From positions 93,330-157,329 of the forward strand of contig JAFRSW010000004.1 in the NCBI GenBank assembly GCA_017427385.1: 64,000 bases of DNA, written 5' to 3'. This DNA is from Bacteroidales bacterium (lineage in GTDB: Bacteria; Bacteroidota; Bacteroidia; Bacteroidales; UBA932). Each line of letters starts with the position of its first letter. Position 1 is the stretch's first letter. Made by a program: the position numbers and the translations under genes. The notes under the pieces are model-generated. The model was not told where the DNA came from. It worked only from the letters and a program-made list of their open reading frames with translations, and did not search any database. This document shows positions 8,772 through 17,177 of this stretch, one piece after another.

Positions 8772-10196
8772 ATGAAAAGGAACAGATTATTCATATTTGT
8801 TGCAGCCGTCGCAGCGATGGCTGCCTGCACGAAAACGGCCGATCCGGAGAATGCTTCCAACGAATATATAGTCGATGGTGTGCGTACCGTGGTTTTCAAG
8901 GCTGTGATGGGAGGTGTCGCCACGCCGGATTCAAAAGCCGTACTTGATCTTAACGACAAGAGCAAACCGCAGACTTTCTGGGAAAATGACGATGAAATTA
9001 CCGTCTATACCTCCGCCGATTATTCGGGGTCTGTTGCAATGTCCATGCGTGGTTATGAATTCAGTACGGACCTGGTCTCCAATTCCACCTCCGCCACATT
9101 TACTTACACGGGGGATGGCTGCACCAGCGGAGACTATCTTGCCATTTATCCCGCTGCAAACGAGAACAGGGCGATCAATTATACTCCCACTGATGGGGCG
9201 TATAGGATGGCGGCTGTCGATGTGCCTACAAATCAGACTCTTGTGGCAGGCAGTTTCGATAAGAGCGCTGCTGTCATGACCGCCTATGCTCCTGCGGGAT
9301 CCAGCACCTTGAACTTCAAGAATGCGACCGCCCTCATCAAGTTCCAGGTGGCTGATGCGGATATCAAGGGCGGTAGCATAGTCGCAGACGGTGCCGACCG
9401 TATCTCCGGAAGATTCCGTGCCGATGTCAGCACGGCATCTCCCTACGAACCGGTACTGTCAGAGTATAGCGCCACGGGCGTGGTTGAACAGAACTATGTG
9501 AACTTCACCCTCGACGGCGGCGCATCTCTTTCTGTTGGAACGGATTACTATGTGGCTGTACGCCCTACCGACCTTACAGACGGTTTCAAGGTTTACTTGA
9601 ATGGATATCTGGTGAAAACTATCAGCAAATCCGCTTGCGCCTCCTTTGCAAGGAATAAGGTTTACAATCTGGGCACATTGACAAAGGCCGGTGCCGAGGA
9701 AATGGTCTTGCCTTTTGATTTTTCCGGCACTCCGCCCACGGTGGACCCTGCATGGCCTACTACATACGGATACACACATGTTGATGGCGGTATTGAACGG
9801 GTATATCCGCTGTATGGAACGAATTACTCTTTCTGCCTTGCCGATTGTGGCGGAGCGGGCAAAGCAAATGTTTGTTGGTACAGTACGGGGCTCTTATTCA
9901 ACGCGTCACAGCGTTATTTCGGCCTCCCCGCAATTCCGGGATACAAACTGACCAAGATAGACTGCTACAAAAAAAGTGGCGGCCTCACAGCAAAATTTGA
10001 AATAGTGGAAAGCATAGTTGGCAACACTTCGGACGCTCCTGCTGATATTGTGACAGGTGGGGAGGCGCAGGTATTCAACGAGAATGGCAAATGGTTCACT
10101 TACGAATTGTCCGGGACGGCGGCCAACACCAGATACTATATCTATTGCATGGTGAAAGGGACTATTGCCGCCATCACGCTAACCTACGAACAGTAA
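8772..10196 (+). CDS. Fimbrillin-like lipoprotein with C-terminal unnamed domain
   Basis: A lipoprotein of 474 residues (Cys at 19, AMAAC). The start is ATG 8772 rather than the ATG at 8760 that overlaps the stop of the small gene, because the paralogous pair at 10213/10362 has the same 11-base spacing and there an ATG in the overlap position would be followed at once by TGA. The first 300 residues resemble Bacteroidetes fimbrillin/Mfa-like proteins: TVVFKAVMGG, DSKAV, FWENDDEITVY, LAIYPA, YYVAVRPTDLTDGFKVYLNG and FARNKVYNLGTL. The last 160 residues are the unnamed domain also found twice in the protein at 3522 (LADCGGAGKANVCW, QRYFGLPAIPGYKL). It is probably surface exposed; whether it binds glycan or forms fibres is not known. 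Confidence 0.8.
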   Translation: MKRNRLFIFVAAVAAMAACTKTADPENASNEYIVDGVRTVVFKAVMGGVATPDSKAVLDLNDKSKPQTFWENDDEITVYTSADYSGSVAMSMRGYEFSTDLVSNSTSATFTYTGDGCTSGDYLAIYPAANENRAINYTPTDGAYRMAAVDVPTNQTLVAGSFDKSAAVMTAYAPAGSSTLNFKNATALIKFQVADADIKGGSIVADGADRISGRFRADVSTASPYEPVLSEYSATGVVEQNYVNFTLDGGASLSVGTDYYVAVRPTDLTDGFKVYLNGYLVKTISKSACASFARNKVYNLGTLTKAGAEEMVLPFDFSGTPPTVDPAWPTTYGYTHVDGGIERVYPLYGTNYSFCLADCGGAGKANVCWYSTGLLFNASQRYFGLPAIPGYKLTKIDCYKKSGGLTAKFEIVESIVGNTSDAPADIVTGGEAQVFNENGKWFTYELSGTAANTRYYIYCMVKGTIAAITLTYEQ

Positions 10197-10212
10197 CGAC
10201 AACAATATAATC

Positions 10213-10350
10213 ATGAAAGAAATAAAAAGCAATATGTCCGGTGTGGAATACACCGCTCCGCAGGCCGAAGTCCTGGTCTTGAAATACGAAGGCATAGTAT
10301 GCGCAAGCAAAAAATCTTCTTTTGAAGATTGGGACGAAGTAAACCTATAA
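10213..10350 (+). CDS. 45-residue peptide, family member 2
   Basis: The sister of the peptide at 8623, also 45 residues, beginning MKEIKSNMSGVEY and ending FEDWDEVNL. It shares the core VL.LKYEGIVCAS and the terminal WD-V-L pattern. It lies 16 bases after the lipoprotein gene at 8772 and 11 bases before that at 10362, so the unit 'peptide, then fimbrillin-like lipoprotein' is present twice in tandem. No known function. Confidence 0.75.
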   Translation: MKEIKSNMSGVEYTAPQAEVLVLKYEGIVCASKKSSFEDWDEVNL

Positions 10351-10361
10351 TGTGAACAGAC

Positions 10362-11804
10362 ATGAAAACAAGAAGATATATACTTTTTGCAATGGCGGCA
10401 CTTGCATTCGCCTCATGCGAAAAAGCCATTGAAAAGACCGCGGAAAACGAACCCTCCGGCGAAATCAGCACGATTACTTTCAGTGCCACCATGGACGGTA
10501 AGGCGCCTGACTCCAAGGCCGTCATCGGCACGAATCCGGAAACCGGAAAACCACTGAATTTCTGGGTAGACGGGGATGAGATTACCGTTTATTCGCAAGG
10601 GAAAGGTGATTCGGGGACTCAATCCGGATTCACATTCTCTACAACCCTTGTGGCAAATGCTTCATCAGCTGATTTTACCTACACCGGAGACGGATGGGTT
10701 GACGGAACTGCATATATGGCAATCTATCCTGCTACGGGTAGCAGGGCAGTCAACTTCACTGCACAAGAAACGGTTGCTGCAAGTGGCGAGTATTTCTACA
10801 GAATGGCTGCCGTTGATGTCCCCTACTCCCAAACACTGGTTGCAAACAGTTTTGACCGCAATGCTATGGTAGCGACAGCTTACAGTACCGACAATACCTT
10901 CGCCTTCAAAAGCGCCGTGGCGCTTCTTAAATTCCAGGTGTCGGGCACAGATGTGGTTTCCGGAACTATAGTAAGTGGAAATGATGAGTCTATTTCAGGG
11001 CGTTTCCGTGCGGACCTGAGTGCTACATCCCCTTACGAGCCGGTCTTGTATTCATATCAACCGACGTGGGAGCATAATTTCATCTATTTTACAATCGATG
11101 ACAGTACTCCACTTTCTACCGGGACAAATTATTATGTGGCGGTCCGTCCCACAACTCTTTCCAGTGGTTTCAAAATCTATCTGAACGGCAAATTAGTCAA
11201 GACCTTCACCCCTACGGAACTGGTACGTAACAAGATTTATAATCTCGGCACCCTGTCCGTTCCTGTAAGCACCACAGAAATGGCATTGGGCTTCAATTTC
11301 GGGAGGACCGCACTTACGGGATGGCCTACGGTAAAGGATGACGCTACAAAATCTGAAGGGGGGAAAACATGTACTTTCCCTCTTTATGGCGCAAGTTATT
11401 CTTTTTTGCTTGCGGATCCTACAGGGGCAAGCGGAGCAAATATATGGTGGAACTCCGGCATCGGCATTCAGTTTAATGCGGCACAACGTTATCTGGGTCT
11501 TCCGGCTATCGAGAACTGGAAACTCAGCCATGTGACGGTAGTGCATAAAGATGCAGTTACTAAAAAATCAATTATTTATGGTATTGTAAGCAATAGGACA
11601 AACGCCAGCACCCCTCCAACCTCTGTCAGCTCTCCTGAAACTGTTGAGGCAGAAGCTACGACGGTTACCACGACAAGAGGTAATCATATCTCTTGTGACT
11701 TCGCAATTCCCTCCCCTGTTGCCAATACGCAGTACTATGTATATCGTTCGGGAGCAGGTGCCAGTTACGTCCCTATGGTCCTTCTTACCTACGTCCCCGA
11801 GTGA
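10362..11804 (+). CDS. Fimbrillin-like lipoprotein with C-terminal unnamed domain, second copy
   Basis: A 480-residue lipoprotein (Cys at 19, AFASC) closely related to the one at 8772 along its whole length: TITFSATMDG, DSKAVIG, FWVDGDEITVY, YMAIYPA, VDVPYSQTLVANSFD, ISGRFRADLSATSPYEPVL, YYVAVRPTTLSSGFKIYLNGK and RNKIYNLGTL, then the unnamed domain (GWPT, TFPLYGASYSFLLAD, AQRYLGLPAIENWKL). In this copy the LADCGG core reads LADPTGASGAN, so the Cys is lost. The gene ends at TGA 11802-11804, the natural end of the domain by comparison with its paralogs. The reading frame beyond the TGA is the EEP domain at 11826, see that entry. Confidence 0.8.
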   Translation: MKTRRYILFAMAALAFASCEKAIEKTAENEPSGEISTITFSATMDGKAPDSKAVIGTNPETGKPLNFWVDGDEITVYSQGKGDSGTQSGFTFSTTLVANASSADFTYTGDGWVDGTAYMAIYPATGSRAVNFTAQETVAASGEYFYRMAAVDVPYSQTLVANSFDRNAMVATAYSTDNTFAFKSAVALLKFQVSGTDVVSGTIVSGNDESISGRFRADLSATSPYEPVLYSYQPTWEHNFIYFTIDDSTPLSTGTNYYVAVRPTTLSSGFKIYLNGKLVKTFTPTELVRNKIYNLGTLSVPVSTTEMALGFNFGRTALTGWPTVKDDATKSEGGKTCTFPLYGASYSFLLADPTGASGANIWWNSGIGIQFNAAQRYLGLPAIENWKLSHVTVVHKDAVTKKSIIYGIVSNRTNASTPPTSVSSPETVEAEATTVTTTRGNHISCDFAIPSPVANTQYYVYRSGAGASYVPMVLLTYVPE

Positions 11805-11825
11805 AGGGCAGTTTACGATGATGTC

Positions 11826-12608
11826 TTGCGCGTTGGGACGTACAATGTGCGTGTAAGCAAAGACGACGAAGACGATCCGCAGAACAACTGGGAAAACCGG
11901 AAGACCCGCGTAGTGCAGTCCATCCGGGACAACGACTTCGACTTCTTCGGCCTCAACGAATGCAGCAGCGGAATCCAGACCTATCTGAGCACGCAGCTTG
12001 CCGACACCTACGCCTTCCAGTTCTTCAGCCCCTACTCCCAGGACGGGGCTGGAGACAAGGCTCAGGGGCTGGCGTATAAAAAGGATGATTTCACCCTGAC
12101 GGACTGGCACTATTTCTGGCTCTCCGATACGCCTGGTACGATGGTTACCAATGATGGCACTATGAATCGCGGTGGGTGCTGCGGAGTGCTGACCAAAGGA
12201 GGGAAGAGCATTTTCGTGATGGTCACCCATGGGGCTTTGGATGCCGATGTGAGGGCGGATTACGCTCATGTATATGAAGATATGGAGAAACTTTACAACA
12301 CTTCCGGATATCCTTCAGTTTTCGTCGGCGACATGAACGCCCGCCCGGCCGATGATGCATCCGTGGCGTACAGGACATACTGGACTGATGCTTATGACGG
12401 GGCCGGTCCCTCCGGCAGGCTGGGCCCTTTTGCGACCTACAATGCTTTCGACCTAAGCCGTAACATGTACTCCAACGCCAGCCGGATAGATTATATTTAT
12501 TACCGGGGAGGGATTACTCCGCTGAATTACGTGTGCAACGGAATACTTTACGGTGGATACTATGCTTCGGACCATCTTCCATTGTATTCAGATATGAAAA
12601 TAGATTGA
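11826..12608 (+). CDS. EEP-family domain without its own ATG or signal peptide, in frame with the upstream gene
   Basis: A complete EEP domain of 260 residues with all expected catalytic elements (GTYNVRV, GLNECSS, VTHGAL, GDMNARP, ASDHLP), closest to the EEP domains at 5143 and 7715. Unlike them it has no signal sequence, and no ATG precedes the first catalytic Asn. The only starts are TTG 11826 or GTG 11847. Reading back from the domain, the frame is open (RAVYDDV) up to the TGA at 11802-11804 that ends the fimbrillin-like gene, so both genes share one frame separated by a single stop. Possible explanations are a deletion that removed the intergenic region and signal peptide, a nonsense change in a fusion gene, stop readthrough, or reinitiation giving a cytoplasmic enzyme. 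I cannot decide among them. Confidence 0.7.
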   Translation: MRVGTYNVRVSKDDEDDPQNNWENRKTRVVQSIRDNDFDFFGLNECSSGIQTYLSTQLADTYAFQFFSPYSQDGAGDKAQGLAYKKDDFTLTDWHYFWLSDTPGTMVTNDGTMNRGGCCGVLTKGGKSIFVMVTHGALDADVRADYAHVYEDMEKLYNTSGYPSVFVGDMNARPADDASVAYRTYWTDAYDGAGPSGRLGPFATYNAFDLSRNMYSNASRIDYIYYRGGITPLNYVCNGILYGGYYASDHLPLYSDMKID

Positions 12609-12614
12609 TACGGA

Positions 12615-13847
12615 ATGAAACGATACTATAAATGGGAGGTCCTGCTGTTGCTCTGGATGGCATATCTGCTGAACCAGGGCGACAGGCAGGTGTTCAACAC
12701 GGTGCTGCCCGCAATCAGGGATGCACTCAACCTCACGGACACCTCGGTCGGCTTAATCGCCACCATCTTCAACCTGTTCTATGCCATTATGGTGCCTATA
12801 GGCGGATGGGCGGGCGACCGCTTCTCCCGCAAGTGGGTTACAACCATCAGTATTCTGTTCTGGAGCGTCGCAACCATGTTCACTGGACTCGCTACGAGTT
12901 TCATGTGGCTGGTGGTGCTGCGCAGCGTTGCCACGGGCGGAGGTGAGGCCTTCTTCGGCCCGGCGAACTATTCGCTGCTGGGCCAATACCATACGGATAC
13001 CCGCGCACGTGCGATGTCCATCCACCAGACGGCATATTACGTCGGAGTCATCCTTGCTGGCTGGCTCGCCGGGCTCATCGCCGACCGCCTCGGCTGGAAA
13101 TACTCCTTCATCATCTTCGGCGCCGCCGGCATCATCTGGGGAATCCTTATGATCCTGCGCCTGCGCGACTACCCGTCCACATCCGTCGAAGAGGCGGAAG
13201 TGCGGGATCGAAAACCCGCCTTTTTCGACGGCTTCCGCACCGTCTTCACAACCCCCACCGCCCTCATGCTCACCATCGGCTTCAGCGGCCTCATCTTCGT
13301 AATCACGGGCTACATGACCTGGGTCCCCGCCTATCTGCAGGAGGAATTCGGGCAGAGCCAGGCAGCCGCGGGCTTCAACTCCATGTTCTGGACCTACGTT
13401 GCCGCCTTCATCGGTGTGCTGCTTGCCGGCACGCTTTCGGATAAGCTGGCCTCCCGCAGCCACAAGGTGCGCATGCAACTCCAGGCGGCGGGGCTCCTGG
13501 GCGGAGCGGTATTTCTATTTCTGATGGGAGGCCATCCCGCCCTGTGGGTGCTTTATGTCAGCTTTGCCGGATGGGGCTTCTTCCGGGCATTCTTTGATGC
13601 CAACACCTATTCTGTGTTGTACGACGTTACCCCCGAACGCCTGCATGCATCCTGCTCCAGTGCAATGATAATGACCGGATTTGCTGTCGGGGCACTGGCG
13701 CCCGTAATCCTGGGCGCCCTGAAAGAAAGCATGGGCAGCCTCAGCGCCACCTTCCCCATACTGGCGGTAATCTGGGTGGTGTGCAGTGTGCTGATGTTCA
13801 TAGTTGCGCGAACCAGTTATCAAAAAGATTATAACAAGAATCACTGA
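12615..13847 (+). CDS. MFS sugar or sugar-acid transporter
   Basis: A 410-residue inner-membrane permease with about twelve hydrophobic segments. The N-terminus (WEVLLLLWMAYLLNQGDRQVFNTVLPAIRD) and the loop GGWAGDRFSRKWV after helix 2 carry the MFS signature and resemble the ACS subfamily, which moves hexuronates and other organic anions by proton symport. It begins 6 bases after the EEP frame and ends one base before the next start, so it is the transport step of the catabolic cassette that follows. The substrate is not readable; a product of the upstream locus is the natural inference. Confidence 0.88.
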   Translation: MKRYYKWEVLLLLWMAYLLNQGDRQVFNTVLPAIRDALNLTDTSVGLIATIFNLFYAIMVPIGGWAGDRFSRKWVTTISILFWSVATMFTGLATSFMWLVVLRSVATGGGEAFFGPANYSLLGQYHTDTRARAMSIHQTAYYVGVILAGWLAGLIADRLGWKYSFIIFGAAGIIWGILMILRLRDYPSTSVEEAEVRDRKPAFFDGFRTVFTTPTALMLTIGFSGLIFVITGYMTWVPAYLQEEFGQSQAAAGFNSMFWTYVAAFIGVLLAGTLSDKLASRSHKVRMQLQAAGLLGGAVFLFLMGGHPALWVLYVSFAGWGFFRAFFDANTYSVLYDVTPERLHASCSSAMIMTGFAVGALAPVILGALKESMGSLSATFPILAVIWVVCSVLMFIVARTSYQKDYNKNH

Positions 13848-13848
13848 T

Positions 13849-15309
13849 ATGGATAAGTTACTTAAAACCTCTAAACCCAAAGCAGGACTGCTGCTGATTG
13901 CCAGCCCCCGCTTTAAGAATCTTTCCGGTCCGAAGCGCGGCACCTACGGCGAGCGCAAGGACAAGGCCGTCAAGGAAATAAAGGCTACCATGGATTTCCT
14001 CGACCTGGTGGATCCGGGGATCGTCTATGAAAGGGAAGATGCGGAACGCGCCATGAACCTCTTCTATAACGAAAAGGTTGATTTCGTATATGCCGAGTTC
14101 CTCAGCTGGAGCGAGGATTTCGCATGGATTCGCTTCCTTCGCGACTGCCCTGAAATCCCTATAATCTTCTGCAACGTGGCAAAGCCCAAAATGACTTTCG
14201 AGACCACCCTGGACGAGGATGACTTCGTGGATTACCTCTGTGCCGGCACCCTTGTGGGCTCCCTCGAAGGTTCCGGAAGCGTTGCCCGCACCGGACGAAA
14301 GAATGTGAAGGCCGTTCTCGGCACCCGCGAGGAAATAACTGAGAAACTCCGTGTGTTCGCCACTGCAGCAAAGACCAGAAGTGTGCTGCGCCGCTCCAAC
14401 GTGGGGCTGATGGCCAATATGAACGAGGCCATGTGGAGCACATATATCGACAACTATGATCTCTTCACCAAGATAGGCCCCGAGATTCACTATCTGCCCT
14501 ACAGCGACTACGGCACGGAGATAGAGAATCTTACCGAGGAGGAAGTGAAGGCATACGCCGACGAACTTACATCTAAATACAAGATGATGCCGGATGTTGA
14601 GTACGACAAATTCATCGGCTGCGTCAAGGCAACCCTGGCCATTAAGAAGATGGCGGAAAAGAACGACATCGACTGCTATGTCTACAACGATATCGACCAG
14701 GCTACATTCCGCACTGCCGGCTGCCGTGCGGGCTTCTATCCGCAGTGGTTCAACGAGAACGTGAGTGTGCTGGTGCCGGAGGCAGACATAGGCGCAGGGC
14801 TCATCACCTACATCCTCAAACTCATGAGCGGAAAGAACGTCAACTTCGTCGAGCCTTTCCATATAGAAGATGATTTCGGCACCTTCGCTGGCGGCCATGC
14901 CGGCCCCAACGACCATAACGACCCTGCCTGGCAGGACAATGTGATAATCTCCCGGGACGTCCGCTTTGCAAAGACATCCTGGAAATATGCCGGCGCCCCC
15001 TTCGCCTGGTACCGTTTCAGCCCCGGCATGAAGACCGTGGCGGGCCTTTACGAAGAGGATGGCAGGTACAAATTGATTACCTTCATGGCGGAAAGCCTCT
15101 CTGAGAAGGATACTCCGCAGAGCAGCAAGAAACACCTGCTGGCCACATACAGCCACACCATCTTCCGTCCCGAGACCCCTGTCAAGGAACTCTTCGAGAA
15201 GATACTGCGCATCGGCGCCACACAGCATTATGCCATCGTTGACGGTGACTGGCGTGCTCAACTGGAAGCATTTGCAGATATTATGGGATTTGAATACTAC
15301 GCGCTATGA
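13849..15309 (+). CDS. L-arabinose/L-fucose isomerase superfamily protein
   Basis: A cytoplasmic protein of 486 residues. ATG 13849 is chosen because it follows the transporter stop by one base and gives a plausible N-terminus (MDKLLKTSKPKAGLLLIASP). The C-terminal half has the isomerase layout: VPEADIGAGLITYILKLMSG, FHIEDDFGTFAGGHAG, and an AraA-like ending with HYAIVDGDW, then AFADIMGFEYYAL. Such enzymes interconvert aldoses and ketoses using Mn2+, with Glu and His ligands probably supplied by the EADIG, IEDD and GGHAG regions. It is distant from true AraA and FucI, so the sugar is open. The stop overlaps the next start (ATGA). Confidence 0.75.
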   Translation: MDKLLKTSKPKAGLLLIASPRFKNLSGPKRGTYGERKDKAVKEIKATMDFLDLVDPGIVYEREDAERAMNLFYNEKVDFVYAEFLSWSEDFAWIRFLRDCPEIPIIFCNVAKPKMTFETTLDEDDFVDYLCAGTLVGSLEGSGSVARTGRKNVKAVLGTREEITEKLRVFATAAKTRSVLRRSNVGLMANMNEAMWSTYIDNYDLFTKIGPEIHYLPYSDYGTEIENLTEEEVKAYADELTSKYKMMPDVEYDKFIGCVKATLAIKKMAEKNDIDCYVYNDIDQATFRTAGCRAGFYPQWFNENVSVLVPEADIGAGLITYILKLMSGKNVNFVEPFHIEDDFGTFAGGHAGPNDHNDPAWQDNVIISRDVRFAKTSWKYAGAPFAWYRFSPGMKTVAGLYEEDGRYKLITFMAESLSEKDTPQSSKKHLLATYSHTIFRPETPVKELFEKILRIGATQHYAIVDGDWRAQLEAFADIMGFEYYAL

Positions 15310-17177
15310 GTTTCATGTACAACCCGTTCCCCTTCGACGACCCCAAAGCCGTCAACAGGCCAGAACTCTCGAATAAGACAAAAGAATCAGTTGTTTCCGG
15401 AGGCACTCCCGCAGTTGCAAAGAAGTTTGCCGCTGCCATTGCAGACAAGGCCCGCAAGGATAGTATAATCATAGGTCTTGACGGTTACACCACAGCCAAA
15501 TGGGACCTTTTCCTGAACCTTCTCGGCCGCGAATGCGACCTGCTCGGGCTGGAATTCGAAATGCTGGATTTTGATGCCGCAGTGCTCAAAAGCGGTCCTG
15601 AAATAGACGCCATCATCGACCCCATGCTTATCTGGGATACCAAGATAGATCCGACTCTTTTATATGGCAAGGTGTATCATGGCGGATACAATGGCCTTTT
15701 CGATCCTGCAAAGGCGGATGCATTCTTGAAGGGGCTGCCCGCAAAGAAAGCCCCCGGCAAGGTGGTCGCAGTCTTCGGATACGGTTCTCTGGTTAAAGGC
15801 TTCCGGGAGCATTATGACGTAAAGTGCTGGTTTGACATTACCCCCCAGAAATCCATGCTCCGCATCCGTGCCGGGGAATATGCCAACCTGGGAAAAGACC
15901 GTACAGGCATCATCAACCGCACCATACGGCGCTGCTACTACTGCGACTTCGAAAATGCGGTTCAACTGCGTAAGAGCCTGTTCGCATCCGGCGACCTTGA
16001 CTGGTATTTCCTGGATAATGACCGGGCGAAGCTCCAGATGATGCCGTACGAAGCATTTTCGGATATCTGCGCCCAACTCGTCAAGTATCCTTTCCGCGCC
16101 AAGCCCTGCTACCTCGAAGGTGTCTGGGGCGGAACCTATATGAAGAAACTCCGGGGTCTTCCGGAAAAGATGCGCAACGCTGCCTGGGTCTTCGACTTCA
16201 TCCCCATGGAAGTGAGCGTAATGGTGGAAGCCGGGAGCGAGATCCTTGACATCAACTACTGCTCATTCGTCCACAAAGAAGGCGTAAACCTCATGGGAGC
16301 GGAATGTGTACGCAAATACAAGGGCTATTTCCCCATCCGCTTCAACTGGGATGACTCCTATCATTCCACCGGCAATATGAGCATACAGTGCCACAGCGGC
16401 GGCAAGTTCAACGTGGAGAACTACAATGAGTTCGGTCGCCAGGACGAGAGTTACTACGTGGTGATCACCGGCCACGAGGCCAAGACCTTCATCGGTTTCC
16501 GTGACGATGCCGATATTCCAGCTTTCTTCAAAGAAATCGAGGCCGCTGACACCGAGCACAAGCCCTGCGACTATATGAAGTACGTTAGCTACGAAGAGAG
16601 CAAGCCCGGTCTTCAGGTGATGCTGCCCGCAGGCACCATCCATTCCAGCGGACGCAACCAGGTCATCCTGGAGATTGGATCCCTTACCATAGGCTCATAT
16701 ACATATAAGATGTACGACTACCTGCGCCTGGACTTCGACGGCAAGCAGCGCCCTATCCATACTCATCTGGGAGAACTGAATGTCCGCCAGGACCGCCGCC
16801 ATAGCGTCATCCACGACCCTTCAAGCCCCGAATACATTGTTCAGGAGCCCCGCCTTGATTGCGAAGGGGATGGTTGGAAGGAATATATCCTCGGCGAGAA
16901 TCCGCAGATGTACATTTCCCTACGCCGGCTCGAGTTCGAAAAGGCGTGTGAGCAGGACACCCGTGGCGAGAAGTTCCATGTGCTTACCCTCGTGGACGGA
17001 GAGCATGTCCGTATCCGCAGTGTAGAGCATCCTGAAAGGTACTTCGACCTTGATTTCATGGAGATTGCCTGCGTGCCCGCAAGCATGGGCAAATATATGA
17101 TTGAAAACCTGGGCAAGGAGCCCATCCGCGTCCATAAGACCTGCCTGCGTGATGGCTACCAAAACGATCCTGCTTGA
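15306..17177 (+). CDS. Large mannose-6-phosphate-isomerase-like (class I) protein
   Basis: A 623-residue cytoplasmic protein. The C-terminal half has a cupin region typical of type I phosphomannose isomerase-like proteins: LQVMLPAGTIHSSGRNQVILEIG, then YKMYDYLRLD and RPIHTHLGELN. The N-terminal half is different and longer than in ordinary ManA: it contains IIIGLDGYTTAKWDLFLN, which sits where a nucleoside-kinase-like P-loop could be but lacks the GK[ST] core, and a region with RAGEYANLGKDRTGIINRTIRR. It may isomerise or bind a phosphorylated sugar made by the kinase encoded next. It overlaps the upstream gene by 4 bases and the downstream gene by 26. Confidence 0.7.
   Translation: MSFMYNPFPFDDPKAVNRPELSNKTKESVVSGGTPAVAKKFAAAIADKARKDSIIIGLDGYTTAKWDLFLNLLGRECDLLGLEFEMLDFDAAVLKSGPEIDAIIDPMLIWDTKIDPTLLYGKVYHGGYNGLFDPAKADAFLKGLPAKKAPGKVVAVFGYGSLVKGFREHYDVKCWFDITPQKSMLRIRAGEYANLGKDRTGIINRTIRRCYYCDFENAVQLRKSLFASGDLDWYFLDNDRAKLQMMPYEAFSDICAQLVKYPFRAKPCYLEGVWGGTYMKKLRGLPEKMRNAAWVFDFIPMEVSVMVEAGSEILDINYCSFVHKEGVNLMGAECVRKYKGYFPIRFNWDDSYHSTGNMSIQCHSGGKFNVENYNEFGRQDESYYVVITGHEAKTFIGFRDDADIPAFFKEIEAADTEHKPCDYMKYVSYEESKPGLQVMLPAGTIHSSGRNQVILEIGSLTIGSYTYKMYDYLRLDFDGKQRPIHTHLGELNVRQDRRHSVIHDPSSPEYIVQEPRLDCEGDGWKEYILGENPQMYISLRRLEFEKACEQDTRGEKFHVLTLVDGEHVRIRSVEHPERYFDLDFMEIACVPASMGKYMIENLGKEPIRVHKTCLRDGYQNDPA

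Noticed and set aside
11802-11804. TGA as a selenocysteine or reassigned codon
   Set aside because: No SECIS-like hairpin is apparent, TGA ends several other genes in the window, and the position is the natural end of the lipoprotein domain in its paralogs.
13858-15261. Minus-strand open frame of 467 codons
   Set aside because: Shadow of the AraA/FucI-like isomerase gene.
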